64,000 bases of DNA from Thioclava sp. GXIMD2076 (GCF_037949795.1 NZ_CP149932.1:558001-622000); one strand, 5' to 3'. Numbered from the stretch's first letter, positions 43,372 through 52,577 are shown. Translations and numbers: made by a program. The notes: generated from the sequence alone by a model not told the origin.

Positions 43372-44859
43372 TCAGGCCACCAGCGTCAGGAGATAGTAAA
43401 TCGCCATCGCGAGGAAGGCCGAGAAGGGCACGGTAATGACCCATGCGGCGGCCACCTGCAGGATATGCGACCGGCGCACCAGCAGGCGACGCTTGCGCTC
43501 CTCGGGCGGCACGGGCTTGCCTTTCTGGATGGCGCCCGGACGGGACGCGCGGCGTTGGGCGTGGAATTCGCGGTAGAAGCCCACGCCGAAGATACCGCCC
43601 ACGGCGATATGGGTCGAGCTGACCGGCAGCCCCAGCCAGCTGGCCACGATCACCGTAATCGCCGCCGAGAGCGCCACGCAGAAGGCGCGCACGGTGTTGA
43701 GTTTGGTAATCTCGGAGCCCACCAGCTTGATCAGGCGCGGCCCGAACAGCAACAGACCGAAGGAGATCCCCATCGCGCCCACCAAGAGCACCCAGAGCGG
43801 CAGGCCCACGGAATCCGTGATCGAGCCCACCTCGGCCACATGCACGATGGCCGCGAGCGGACCGACCGCATTGGCCACATCATTGGCGCCATGGGCAAAG
43901 GACAAAAGGGCGGCAGCCACGATCAGCGGCAGCGAGAACAGCGTCTTCACCGACTTCTTACGGTTTTCCAGCCCCTGCGATTTGCGCTTGATCAGTGGCA
44001 CGCTGACCAGCCAGCACAGGATACCGAAGCACAGGCCGATCAGACAGGCCGCGCCGAGCGGGATCGGGAACACATGCTTGAGCCCCTTGAACAGGATATA
44101 GGCGCCGAACGTGCCACCCATGATCCCGTTCCAGACCGGCACCCAGCGCCGCGCGGCGCCGATACGGTCCTCCACATCCAGCATCTGGCGACGGATCACC
44201 GCAAGGAAACTCGCCGCAATCGCCCCGCCCAGCACGGGCGCGATCACCCAGCTGGCCGCGATCTGGCCCAGCATCGACCACTCGATCGCATGGAAACCCG
44301 CCGCCAGCGCGCCCGCCCCGAACACGCCGCCCACAATGGAATGGGTGGTCGACACCGGCGCACCGATCCATGTGGCAAGGTTCAGCCAGAGGGCCGCAGC
44401 CAGCGCGGCAGCCATCATTACCCAGATATATTTTGCGGGGTCCTGCAGCGCGAAGGGGTCCACGATGCCGGTGGCCACGGTCTTGACCACATCGCCCCCC
44501 GCCAGCAGAGCACCCGCAGTCTCGCAGACGGCCGCGATCACCAATGCACCCAGCATCGGCAGCGCCTTGGAGCCCACGGCAGGGCCCATATTGTTGGCCA
44601 CGTCATTGGCGCCGATATTGAGCGCCATATAGGCGCCGATCGCCGCCCCGATCACCACGACACCCTGCCCCGGACCTGCGCCCATCAGAAGCGCGGCCAT
44701 AAGACCGGCCAGACCAATGAAGGCCAGCGCGATGCCGGGCGCCACAAGACTACGGGAAAGGTGCTGCGCACCATATTCCAGCCGCCCGATCCGCTTCAGG
44801 TCGCGGTCGAGCGTTTTCCACTGGTTCACCGGCTTGCCGTTCTGATCTTCCGTCGACAT
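43372..44859 (-). CDS. Inorganic phosphate transporter (Pit family)
   Basis: 495 residues with about ten membrane helices. The two inverted repeats carry the Pit signatures ALNIGANDVANNMGPAVGSKAL and FAHGANDVANAVGPLAA, and WIGAPVSTTHSIVGG with LGLPVSSTHIAVGG. It moves phosphate with protons or metal-phosphate. A charged central cytosolic loop (RRQMLDVEDRIG...) and a C-terminal basic loop are present. The usual partner for regulation (a PhoU-like DUF47 gene) is not adjacent. No clear Pho box upstream. Confidence 0.93.
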   Translation of the reverse strand: MSTEDQNGKPVNQWKTLDRDLKRIGRLEYGAQHLSRSLVAPGIALAFIGLAGLMAALLMGAGPGQGVVVIGAAIGAYMALNIGANDVANNMGPAVGSKALPMLGALVIAAVCETAGALLAGGDVVKTVATGIVDPFALQDPAKYIWVMMAAALAAALWLNLATWIGAPVSTTHSIVGGVFGAGALAAGFHAIEWSMLGQIAASWVIAPVLGGAIAASFLAVIRRQMLDVEDRIGAARRWVPVWNGIMGGTFGAYILFKGLKHVFPIPLGAACLIGLCFGILCWLVSVPLIKRKSQGLENRKKSVKTLFSLPLIVAAALLSFAHGANDVANAVGPLAAIVHVAEVGSITDSVGLPLWVLLVGAMGISFGLLLFGPRLIKLVGSEITKLNTVRAFCVALSAAITVIVASWLGLPVSSTHIAVGGIFGVGFYREFHAQRRASRPGAIQKGKPVPPEERKRRLLVRRSHILQVAAAWVITVPFSAFLAMAIYYLLTLVA

Positions 44860-44917
44860 GAATCCGCCACAAAACTGTTACATCCGGTGGCGGCCATAAG
44901 CGGGACGCGTTTAAAGA

Positions 44918-45379
44918 TCAACGTTTGATGGGCTGCAATGACAGAATTATGTCTGCCAGACCCTCTTCTGCAACGGCTTTTGCAGCGTCTTCGGGGCTGA
45001 ACCAGCGGCGCCGGCGCTGGCCCTTTTCGGGATAGTCCTCCGAAAGCTCTGCCTTGCCCATATGAAAGACCGCCACATCCACCGAGATGGCCAGCCCGCT
45101 CTCGAGCGCCTTGTCATAGTTGAAATACCCGACGGGCCGTTCGGAGATCCGGCCCGTCGCACCCGCCTCTTCCCAGGCTTCCTGCGCCGCAGCCCCCGAG
45201 AGCGAGCGCCCGCGCATCGGCCAGCCCTTGGGCGTGACCCAGCGCCCCGTGCCGCGCGAGGTGATCAAGAGCACCTCCGTAGCCTCGCCCGTCTTGCGGG
45301 TGCATAGCGCGGCCACCTGCAGCGCAGGTGGACGGCGGCCCAGCAGGCTCTGCATCACATCCAGCAGTCGGCGTATCAT
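44918..45379 (-). CDS. Nudix hydrolase
   Basis: 153 residues. The Nudix box is GWPMRGRSLSGAAAQEAWEEAG. The surrounding GRWVTPKGWPMRGR and the SEDYPEKGQRRRRWFSPEDAA region resemble the diphosphoinositol-polyphosphate/Ap4A-hydrolase-like group (DIPP) common in alphaproteobacteria. The substrate is probably a nucleoside or inositol polyphosphate and cannot be fixed. It lies 58 bases upstream of the Pit start on the same strand, so co-transcription with Pit is possible. Confidence 0.87.
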   Translation of the reverse strand: MIRRLLDVMQSLLGRRPPALQVAALCTRKTGEATEVLLITSRGTGRWVTPKGWPMRGRSLSGAAAQEAWEEAGATGRISERPVGYFNYDKALESGLAISVDVAVFHMGKAELSEDYPEKGQRRRRWFSPEDAAKAVAEEGLADIILSLQPIKR

Positions 45380-45413
45380 CCTTGATCCTTTGTCGGGGGC
45401 ACAGAGCGGTCCC

Positions 45414-45797
45414 CTACCACATGGGGGCGGAGGGCGAGAGATCCAACATCACCTCCGACAGCATCTCGACCAGAAGCGCCGCATTCTGCCGCGAGAACCC
45501 CGCACCCGGACGGACCGGCAACCGGTTCTCCTCACACTCCGCCAGCAGGATCAGATGCCCCGCAAGCGCGTCACGCGCGCGCCCCGCGGTGTCGGAGGTG
45601 TCGAAGACCAGCACGATCCGGTCGTCATGGACGGCCACCTGTGGCGCGGAAAGTGCCGCAAGCCGCGACTGAAGGAACGCCATCACCTCGGGATCGGGCG
45701 CGCCCGCCTCGCCGCCATCGGCACAAAGATAGCGCGCGCCAGCCGCGTCCCAGCCCCAAGGGCCGTCCCGCCGCTCGAGAACAACTGCCTCAGTCAT
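45414..45797 (-). CDS. Conserved small protein of unknown function next to arfB
   Basis: 127 residues, no signal peptide or membrane segment. Blocks are MTEAVVLERRDGPWGWDAAGARYLCAD, then ALSAPQVAVHDDRIVLVFDTSDTAGRARDAL and RQNAALLVEMLSEVML. It has no motif I recognise. The start at 45797 overlaps the arfB stop by eight bases (AAAGGTGG lies before it), so it is translationally coupled to arfB. The ATG at 45803 is an alternative. The Nudix gene starts 34 bases downstream. Confidence 0.65.
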   Translation of the reverse strand: MTEAVVLERRDGPWGWDAAGARYLCADGGEAGAPDPEVMAFLQSRLAALSAPQVAVHDDRIVLVFDTSDTAGRARDALAGHLILLAECEENRLPVRPGAGFSRQNAALLVEMLSEVMLDLSPSAPMW

Positions 45798-46212
45798 CGC
45801 CATCCACCTTTCCACGTAATGATTTCACCTCGCCCCTGATCGTCTTGGCCTTCAGCCGGCGCCGCTGGCTGCCCTTGGTGGGCTTGGTGGCGATCCGGCG
45901 TTTGGGGCGATGGGTCGCCGCCACGATCAGCTCGGCCAACCGCTCGCGTGCCAGTTCGCGGTTGCGCGCCTGCGAGCGGGTTTCCTCGCAGCGGATCAGC
46001 AGCGCGCCGTCCTGCGTCCAGCGTCGTCCGGCAAGCTGACGCAGCCGCGTCTTCACCGGCGCGGGCAGATGCGGGGAGCGCTCGGCCTCGAACCGCAACT
46101 CGACCGCGGTCGAGACCTTGTTCACATTCTGCCCCCCCGGCCCCTGCGAGCGGGTGAAGCTTTCGGTGATCTCCCAATCGGCGATCGAGATGGTGTCGGT
46201 GATTCTCAGCAT
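45790..46212 (-). CDS. arfB: Alternative ribosome-rescue factor ArfB
   Basis: 140 residues. The catalytic GGQ motif is in RSQGPGGQNVNKVSTAVELRF (the part shown is short). It releases peptides from stalled ribosomes without a stop codon. The C-terminal 35 residues are strongly basic (RPKRRIATKPTKGSQRRRLK), the tail that enters the empty mRNA channel. The start at 46212 fits family length; an upstream open extension has no similarity. It is coupled by eight bases to the following small gene. Confidence 0.94.
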   Translation of the reverse strand: MLRITDTISIADWEITESFTRSQGPGGQNVNKVSTAVELRFEAERSPHLPAPVKTRLRQLAGRRWTQDGALLIRCEETRSQARNRELARERLAELIVAATHRPKRRIATKPTKGSQRRRLKAKTIRGEVKSLRGKVDGDD

Positions 46213-46354
46213 GGGCGGAAAGTAACGCGCCTGACGGTAATAGAAAGGGTCTTCTCGTGCCTCCGGTCTCCCCCGCCCGGACCCCCTTGTCGCGCGGGGC
46301 ATGCAGCACTAGGCTCCTGTCATCGGCGATCTCGCCTCAAAGAATGGTTTCTAT

Positions 46355-47047
46355 ATGCTGATCGGCATCCTCAAGCTTGGCCCCATGGCCGAGCCGCTCC
46401 GCGAAAAACATGGCCAGTATTCGGACATGTTCCAGCGACTTCTCTCCGGACACGGCTTCACCTACCGCATCTATGACGTTGACGAAAAAGGCGAAATACC
46501 TGCCAGGCCCGATGAATGCGAAGGCTGGATCCTGAGCGGGTCCAAACATGGCGCCTATGAAGACCACGCCTTCATCCCGCCGCTCGAGGCCTTTATCCGC
46601 GCAGTGGCCAAGGCGGAGGTGCCGATGGCCGGCATCTGCTTCGGCCACCAGATTATCGCACAGGCGCTCGGCGGCCATGTCGAGAAATTCAAGGGCGGTT
46701 GGGCCGTGGGCGCGCAGAACTACACTATCGACGGCCAGCCGATGGTGCTCAACGCCTGGCATCAGGATCAGGTCACGCAGATGCCCGAGGGCTTCGACTG
46801 TGTGGGCGGCAATGATTTCTGCCGCTATGGCGCGATGGTGAAAGGCAATCACATCTTCACCATCCAGCCACATCCCGAATTCGACGACGCCCTGATCGGC
46901 GACATGCTGGCCACCCGCCGCGGCGGCCCGATCCCGAATGCGCTGATCGATGCCGCCGAAACAAAACTGACTGAACGCAAGACATCAAACGTGATCGGCG
47001 AGCGTATCGCGCGGATGTTCCTTGCCGCTGAAAGGAAAACCGCATGA
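46355..47047 (+). CDS. Class I glutamine amidotransferase
   Basis: 230 residues. The class I GATase fold has its nucleophile Cys95 in MAGICFGHQI (91-100) and the His/Glu in IQPHPEFDD. It is a stand-alone GATase of the GMP-synthase-like group and lacks a synthetase domain. Its ATG-stop overlap with the glutamine-synthetase-like gene (ATGA, 47044-47047) and the FAD oxidoreductase after it suggest a gamma-glutamyl-amine (polyamine) route, where it could hydrolyse a gamma-glutamyl compound as PuuD does. This is inferred from context; PuuD itself belongs to another GATase branch. Confidence 0.85.
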   Translation: MLIGILKLGPMAEPLREKHGQYSDMFQRLLSGHGFTYRIYDVDEKGEIPARPDECEGWILSGSKHGAYEDHAFIPPLEAFIRAVAKAEVPMAGICFGHQIIAQALGGHVEKFKGGWAVGAQNYTIDGQPMVLNAWHQDQVTQMPEGFDCVGGNDFCRYGAMVKGNHIFTIQPHPEFDDALIGDMLATRRGGPIPNALIDAAETKLTERKTSNVIGERIARMFLAAERKTA

Positions 47048-48396
47048 GCGACTGGATCAAGAAATGCCCGCAGGCGGCGCAGGATTACCTCGTTGACCGG
47101 CGGCTCGACGAGGTCGAATGTATCGTGCCCGATATCGCAGGCGTGGCGCGCGGCAAAGCCATGCCCGCGTCGAAATTCGCGCATCAATCGCATTTCTACC
47201 TGCCGAACTCGATCTTCCTGCAGACCATCACCGGCGAATGGACCGATAACCCCGCGGGGGCCTTCACCGAGCCGGATATGATCCTCGAACCCGATTTCTC
47301 GACCGCCACCGCCGCCCCCTGGACTGCGGACTGGACGATGCAGGTCATCCATGACGTGAAGGATCAGGCGGGTAATCTGGTGCCGATCGCACCGCGCAAC
47401 GTGCTCAAACGCGTGGTGGACCTCTATAAGGCCGAGGGCTGGACGCCGATCGTCGCGCCCGAGATGGAATTCTTCCTCGTGGCCCGCAATACCGACCCCA
47501 ACCAGCCGATCATCCCGCCGATGGGCCGCACGGGGCGGCGCGCGGCCGCCAAACAGGCCTATTCGATGTCGGCTGTGGATGAATACGGCAAGGTGATCGA
47601 CGATATCTACGATTTCGCCGAGATGCAGGGCTTCGAGATCGACGGTATCCTGCAGGAAGGCGGCGCGGGCCAGATCGAGATCAACCTCGCCCATGGCGAC
47701 CCGATCCAGCTGGCCGACCAGATCTTCTTCTTCAAACGGATGATCCGCGAGGCCGCGCTGCGCCATGACTGTTTCGCCACCTTCATGGCCAAGCCCATCG
47801 AGGGCGAGCCGGGATCGGCGATGCATATCCACCAGTCGGTGATCGACGAGAACGGCGACAATATTTTCTCGGATGCCAATGGCGCCGAAACCGAGACCTT
47901 CCTGCATTGTATCGGCGGGCTCCAGCGCCACCTGCCTGCGGTGATCGGGCTGCTTGCGCCCTATGTGAACAGCTACCGCCGCTACATTCCGGATTTTGCC
48001 GCCCCCATCAACCTCGAATGGGGCCGCGACAACCGCACCACGGGCCTGCGCGTGCCGATCTCGAGCCCTGCGGCGCGGCGGATCGAAAACCGGCTGGCGG
48101 GAATGGATTGCAACCCCTATCTGGGGCTTGCGGCAACGCTTGCCTGCGCCTATCTGGGCATGAAGGAAAAGCAGATGCCGCGCCCCGAATATCTGGGCGA
48201 CGCCTATTCCGGCACGGACGAGCTGCCCGCCAACCTGGGCGATGCACTGGATCTTCTGGCCGGTCACGATCCGATCCGCGATGTGCTGGGCGAACAGTTC
48301 TGCGTGGTCTATGAAGCGGTCAAGCGAAACGAATACAAAGAGTTCCTACAGGTCATCAGCCCGTGGGAGCGCGAGCACCTGCTGCTCAACGTGTAA
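47044..48396 (+). CDS. Glutamine synthetase-family protein, gamma-glutamylpolyamine synthetase-like
   Basis: 450 residues, PuuA-like branch of the glutamine synthetase superfamily. Marks are the catalytic EMEFF block (APEMEFFLVARN), QEGGAGQIEINLAHGDP, the MHIHQSV loop (nucleotide/metal) and NLEWGRDNRTTGLRVP. The short form without an adenylylation-loop tyrosine motif is consistent with gamma-glutamylation of amines rather than assimilatory GlnA. The substrate (putrescine, other polyamine or amine) cannot be decided. Second gene of a three-gene operon with GATase and the FAD oxidoreductase. Confidence 0.88.
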   Translation: MSDWIKKCPQAAQDYLVDRRLDEVECIVPDIAGVARGKAMPASKFAHQSHFYLPNSIFLQTITGEWTDNPAGAFTEPDMILEPDFSTATAAPWTADWTMQVIHDVKDQAGNLVPIAPRNVLKRVVDLYKAEGWTPIVAPEMEFFLVARNTDPNQPIIPPMGRTGRRAAAKQAYSMSAVDEYGKVIDDIYDFAEMQGFEIDGILQEGGAGQIEINLAHGDPIQLADQIFFFKRMIREAALRHDCFATFMAKPIEGEPGSAMHIHQSVIDENGDNIFSDANGAETETFLHCIGGLQRHLPAVIGLLAPYVNSYRRYIPDFAAPINLEWGRDNRTTGLRVPISSPAARRIENRLAGMDCNPYLGLAATLACAYLGMKEKQMPRPEYLGDAYSGTDELPANLGDALDLLAGHDPIRDVLGEQFCVVYEAVKRNEYKEFLQVISPWEREHLLLNV

Positions 48397-48408
48397 GACG
48401 GAGACCCG

Positions 48409-49713
48409 ATGAATCTGCTCTTTGCCAATGATACCACCGGCGAGCATGCGCCTAGCTACTATGCCGCCACCGCCTATTCCGACAAACGCCGCCCCAGCCT
48501 TACGGGCGAGGCGCGCGCGGATGTGGCGATCATCGGGGGCGGGTTCACGGGGCTTTCGACCGCGCTGCATCTGGCGCAGCGCGGCTATTCGGTCAGGCTT
48601 CTCGAGGCACATCGGATAGGCTTTGGCGCCTCAGGGCGCAATGGCGGGCAGGTCGGCTCCGGCCAGCGGCTCGAGCAGGACGAGCTGGAATTGCGCTACG
48701 GGCGCGAGATGGCCCACAGGCTCTGGGAGTTCGGGCAGGAGGCCAAGGGGCTGATCAAATGCCTGATCGCCTCGCATGACATTCCGGTCACCTTCCATGA
48801 GGGGATCGTGCATGCCTGCCTGAACAAGCACGAGGTCCGGCACTCGCATCACATGGCCGAGAAACTGGCCCGCGATTACGGCTATAATCTGGTCGAGCCG
48901 CTTTCCAGGGAAGAGCTGCACGAGATCCTTCCCTCAGACCGCTACAAGGGCGGCGATATCGACCGTGGCGCAGGGCATCTGCATCCGCTGAACTTCGCGC
49001 AGGGGCTGGCGCTGGCCGCCGAGAAGGCGGGGGCGGTGCTTTACGAGGAAAGCCATGTGCAGAAGGTCGAGACCGGCCCCGAGGTCACCATCACCACCGA
49101 TAATGGCGTGCTGAAGGCAAGCTATCTGGTGCTGGCCTGCAACGGCTATCTGGGCGATCTCAAGCCCAAGGTCGCGGCCCGCGTCATGCCGATCAACAAT
49201 TTCATCGTCGCGACCGAGCCGCTGGGCACCCGCACCGCCGAGGTGCTGCGCGAGAACGTGGCCGTGGCCGACACCAAATTCGTGGTCAATTACTGGCGAC
49301 TGTCGGAAGACAACCGGCTGCTGTTCGGCGGGGGCGAGAGCTATGGCTACCGCTTCCCCGATATCGTGAAGACCGTGCGCAAACCGATGCTGGAGATCTA
49401 TCCCTCGCTCAAGGATGTGAGGATCGATTACGCTTGGGGCGGCACGCTGGCCATCACCATGAACCGCATGCCAGCCTTCATCCGGCCGGCGGGAGACAAT
49501 ATCCTCTCGGCCTCGGGGTTTTCCGGGCACGGGGTAGCGATGGGCGTTCTGGCGGGGCGGATCATGGCCGAAGCCATCAGCGGTCAGGCCGAGAAGTTCG
49601 ATCTTTTCGCCTCGCTCGATGTGCCCAAATTCCCCGGCGGCGCGCTGCTGCGCAGCCCGCTTCTGGCGGCGGCCATGACGTGGTATGCGATGCGCGACCG
49701 CTTAGGGTTGTAA
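48409..49713 (+). CDS. FAD-dependent amine oxidoreductase, PuuB-like
   Basis: 434 residues, DAO (FAD-dependent D-amino-acid oxidase-like) family. The dinucleotide-binding site is VAIIGGGFTGLSTALHLAQRG near residue 40. GFGASGRNGGQVGSGQRLEQ is a conserved flavin-proximal block of PuuB-type gamma-glutamylputrescine oxidoreductases. The C-terminal ALGGTLAITMNRMP/GFSGHGVAMG pattern completes it. It follows the GS-like gene by 12 bases, so the product of that enzyme is its likely substrate. A matching aldehyde dehydrogenase is 1.3 kb downstream on the opposite strand. Confidence 0.87.
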   Translation: MNLLFANDTTGEHAPSYYAATAYSDKRRPSLTGEARADVAIIGGGFTGLSTALHLAQRGYSVRLLEAHRIGFGASGRNGGQVGSGQRLEQDELELRYGREMAHRLWEFGQEAKGLIKCLIASHDIPVTFHEGIVHACLNKHEVRHSHHMAEKLARDYGYNLVEPLSREELHEILPSDRYKGGDIDRGAGHLHPLNFAQGLALAAEKAGAVLYEESHVQKVETGPEVTITTDNGVLKASYLVLACNGYLGDLKPKVAARVMPINNFIVATEPLGTRTAEVLRENVAVADTKFVVNYWRLSEDNRLLFGGGESYGYRFPDIVKTVRKPMLEIYPSLKDVRIDYAWGGTLAITMNRMPAFIRPAGDNILSASGFSGHGVAMGVLAGRIMAEAISGQAEKFDLFASLDVPKFPGGALLRSPLLAAAMTWYAMRDRLGL

Positions 49714-49800
49714 GCAGGCCTATCTGTTGACACATTAGTTTCACGCGCCCTTAGCATACTGCCGGGGCAATGAAGCTGCAAATTGTGTCAGGAGAGTCTC

Positions 49801-50985
49801 ATGCCACGCGATGCACGGATCGCCCCAAACTGCTACGATGCCGAGCCGATCCCCGAGGCGGCCCGCGTCGAAATAGAGCGCCTGCTGAGCACCGGCGATC
49901 TCTTCCGCTATACCTCCGAGGACGCGCCCGTTGCGCGGCTGGAGGCGGAGTTTGCCGCCCATATGGGGGTCAGCTACGCCATCGCCGTCTCCAGCTGCTC
50001 GCAGGCGCTGTTTCTGGCGATGAAGGCGCTGGACCTGCCGGCAGGTGCGCGGGTTCTGGTGCCGGCCTTCACCTTTGCCGCCGTACCTTCCGCGATTGTC
50101 CATGCGGGCTGTGTGCCGGTTCTGGTGGAGGTCGATGACAGCCTGCGGATCGACCCTCTGGATTTCCGCGCCAAGCTGGAGGGGGCCGATGCCGTGCTGA
50201 TCAGCCATATGCGCGGCCATACCTCCGATATGGATATGATCATGGACGAGGCCGGGGCCCGTGGCCTGCCGGTGATCGAGGATGCCGCCCATAGTCTTGG
50301 CACCACATGGCATGGCCGCAAGATCGGCACCATCGGTCGTATCGGCTGTTTCTCCTTCCAGAGCTACAAGCTGCTGAATGCGGGCGAAGGCGGGGTGATG
50401 ATCACCGATGATCCCGAACTGGCGGCGCGTGCCATCATCATGTCGGGCGCCTACGAGCATAACTGGAAAAAGCACCCGGGCCTGACCGCGCGCTGCGAGG
50501 CTTGGCAGAACCGGCTGCCGCTTTATAACTGCCGGATGCAGAACCTTTCAGCGGCGATCCTGCTGCCGCAGCTGGGCGAGATCAGCCGCCGTGCGGCGGA
50601 CGGTCTGCGCAACCATGACCATGTGGCAGAGCGTCTGGGCGAGAGCCGCTGGCTCTCGGTGCCACCTGCCCTGCCGCCCGAAACCCGCGCGCCGGATTCG
50701 CTGCAATTCCTGTTATCTGGCGACTGGAGCGACGAGGAGGCCCGCGCCTTCCAGGCCGAGGCCAAGGCGCAGGGCGTGTCGGTCTCGGTCTTCGGACTGT
50801 CCACCGATAATGCGCGCGCCTTCTGGAACTGGCAGTTTCTGACCGACCTACCCGATCTGCCCAAGACCCGCGCCATGCTGATGCGCGCCTGCGACATCCG
50901 CCTGCCCGCTAGGCTAACGCAACCCGATCTCGAGTTCATCGCGGATGCGCTGCTCGAGGCCGTGGCGCAAGTCAAACCCGCCTGA
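49801..50985 (+). CDS. DegT/DnrJ/EryC1/StrS-family aminotransferase
   Basis: 394-residue PLP enzyme of the sugar-aminotransferase family. PLP Lys190 is in CFSFQSYKLLNAGEGG. Other marks are AVSSCSQALFLAMKAL, LVPAFTFAAVPSAI and the VIEDAAHSLGTTW block. The ATG at 49801 has AGGAGAGTCTC before it. It is 88 bp after the amine operon; no sugar biosynthesis genes are next to it, so the acceptor is unknown. It may act on an amine-derived product from the preceding operon or on a nucleotide sugar. A bidirectional terminator follows. Confidence 0.86.
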   Translation: MPRDARIAPNCYDAEPIPEAARVEIERLLSTGDLFRYTSEDAPVARLEAEFAAHMGVSYAIAVSSCSQALFLAMKALDLPAGARVLVPAFTFAAVPSAIVHAGCVPVLVEVDDSLRIDPLDFRAKLEGADAVLISHMRGHTSDMDMIMDEAGARGLPVIEDAAHSLGTTWHGRKIGTIGRIGCFSFQSYKLLNAGEGGVMITDDPELAARAIIMSGAYEHNWKKHPGLTARCEAWQNRLPLYNCRMQNLSAAILLPQLGEISRRAADGLRNHDHVAERLGESRWLSVPPALPPETRAPDSLQFLLSGDWSDEEARAFQAEAKAQGVSVSVFGLSTDNARAFWNWQFLTDLPDLPKTRAMLMRACDIRLPARLTQPDLEFIADALLEAVAQVKPA

Positions 50986-50987
50986 CG

Positions 50988-51020
50988 AAAAAAGCCGGAG
51001 CCTCACGCTCCGGCTTTTTT
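50988..51020. terminator. Bidirectional terminator
   Basis: AAAAAAGCCGGAGC/GCTCCGGCTTTTTT, loop CTCAC, between the convergent DegT aminotransferase and aldehyde dehydrogenase genes. Near-ideal for both strands. Confidence 0.94.
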
Positions 51021-51043
51021 ACTTAGGTATTTATCCGGCCCGG

Positions 51044-52483
51044 TTATTCGGCAGCATAACCCGAGATCGCGATCACATCGCAGAACTCTTCAATGCCCCA
51101 ACGACCACCTTCACGCGCGCGGCCCGATGCTTTCACGCCCCCAAAGGGCGAGCCCGCGCCACGCGACTGGCCGTTCAGCTCGACCATACCGGCCTGAAGC
51201 TGCGTGGCCATCCGGCGCAGACGCGCAGGATCTTGGGTCTGGGCATAGTTGGTCAGACCGTATTCGGTGTCATTGGCCACTTGCACAGCCTCTTCTTCCG
51301 TATCGAAGGGCATGATCGACAGCACGGGCCCGAAGATTTCCTCGCGCATGATGGTCATATCCGGCGTGCAATCGGCAAAGATCGTCGGGCGGACGAAATA
51401 GCCACGGTTCACGCCCTCGGGCAGACCCGGACCACCAGCTAGAAGGGTCGCGCCCTCGGCAATGCCCTTCTCGATCAGCCCCTGGATCTTGTCATATTGC
51501 GACTTGTTGATCACCGGACCGATATGTTTGCCATGCTCGCGCGGGCTGCCGACCTTGGTCTCGTCCGCAACCTTCTTGGCGATCTCGAGCGCCTGCGGAT
51601 AGATCGAACGCTCGACCAGCATCCGCGAGGGCGCGTTGCAGCTTTGGCCCGAATTGTTGAACATGTGCTTCACGCCACGTTCCACGGCCTTGTCATCGGC
51701 ATCGGCAAACACAAGGTTCGCGCCCTTGCCACCCAGCTCAAGCGCCACGCGCTTGAGCGTCTCAGCGGCATTCTTGGAGATCGCACGGCCTGCGCGGGTC
51801 GAGCCGGTAAAGGAGATCATCTCGATATCGACATGGCCCGACAGCGCGGAGCCCACGCCCATACCGTCGCCATTCACGAGGTTGAACACGCCCGCCGGAA
51901 TACCGGCCTCGTGGATAAACTCGGCAAAGAGCATCGAACTGAGCGGCGCCTCTTCGGAGGGTTTGAGCACCATCGTGCAGCCGGCCACAAGCGCGGGGGC
52001 CACCTTCAGCGTGACCTGATTCATCGGCCAGTTCCACGGCGTGATCAGCCCCACGACACCGATCGGCTGGTAGCCGATCATCGCGCCCGGCGTGCCATCG
52101 CCCAGCGGATGCAGCCATTCGAAGGATTTGGCGGCCGTCAGACAGTTGGTGATATGGCTGATCCCGGCACCGGCCTGCGAGGCGAAGGCCAGATCGATGG
52201 GCGCGCCCATCTCGAGGCTGATCGCCTCGGCCATCTCCTGCTGGCGGGATTTATAGACCTCGAGCAGGCGCTCGACATAGGCGATGCGCTCGGCAGGCGG
52301 GGTCGCGCGCCATGCGGGCAGCGCGTCCTTGGCGGCCTTCACCGCGATATCGACATCCTCGGACGTGCCGAGGCTGATCACGGCGCAGGCCTCTTCGGTG
52401 GACGGGTCAATGACATCGTGGTCGCGCGGGGCCAGCGGCGCAACCCATTCGCCATTGATGTAAAACTGACGTTTTTCGATCAT
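51044..52483 (-). CDS. Aldehyde dehydrogenase
   Basis: 479-residue NAD(P)-dependent ALDH. The catalytic Cys282 is in NNSGQSCNAPSR, the general base Glu249 in LELGGKGANL, and Asn151 in TPWNWP. The coenzyme site is FTGSTRAGRAI. AGGAGTCTGCTT precedes the ATG at 52483. Substrate unknown. Its place beyond the amine operon could make it an oxidiser of amine-derived aldehydes (PuuC-like role), but it is on the opposite strand and could serve any aldehyde. It is divergent from the peroxiredoxin gene across a short control region. Confidence 0.9.
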   Translation of the reverse strand: MIEKRQFYINGEWVAPLAPRDHDVIDPSTEEACAVISLGTSEDVDIAVKAAKDALPAWRATPPAERIAYVERLLEVYKSRQQEMAEAISLEMGAPIDLAFASQAGAGISHITNCLTAAKSFEWLHPLGDGTPGAMIGYQPIGVVGLITPWNWPMNQVTLKVAPALVAGCTMVLKPSEEAPLSSMLFAEFIHEAGIPAGVFNLVNGDGMGVGSALSGHVDIEMISFTGSTRAGRAISKNAAETLKRVALELGGKGANLVFADADDKAVERGVKHMFNNSGQSCNAPSRMLVERSIYPQALEIAKKVADETKVGSPREHGKHIGPVINKSQYDKIQGLIEKGIAEGATLLAGGPGLPEGVNRGYFVRPTIFADCTPDMTIMREEIFGPVLSIMPFDTEEEAVQVANDTEYGLTNYAQTQDPARLRRMATQLQAGMVELNGQSRGAGSPFGGVKASGRAREGGRWGIEEFCDVIAISGYAAE

Positions 52484-52548
52484 AAGCAGACTCCTGTTTG
52501 GGGCGCAGCCTGTCGCAAAGATCCCGAGGACGCAAGGCGTCACAATGA

Positions 52549-52577
52549 CATACCGGTATGCCGAAACGGAATATAAT
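52549..52577. promoter_or_regulatory. Palindrome and -10 box between aldehyde dehydrogenase and peroxiredoxin
   Basis: CATACCGGTATG (52549-52560) is a perfect 12-bp palindrome. A TATAAT (52572-52577) lies 17 bases after the first six palindrome bases, so the palindrome covers the -35 position of a likely peroxiredoxin promoter. That -35 (CATACC) is poor, so a regulator is expected. Confidence 0.5.

Noticed and set aside
44860..44917. Pho box before the Pit transporter
   Set aside because: The spacer contains CTGTTACATCC but not the tandem 7-base repeats with 4-base spacing expected for PhoB.
46213..46302. Longer arfB start
   Set aside because: The open extension of 30 codons has no family similarity and would exceed the usual ArfB length of about 140 residues.
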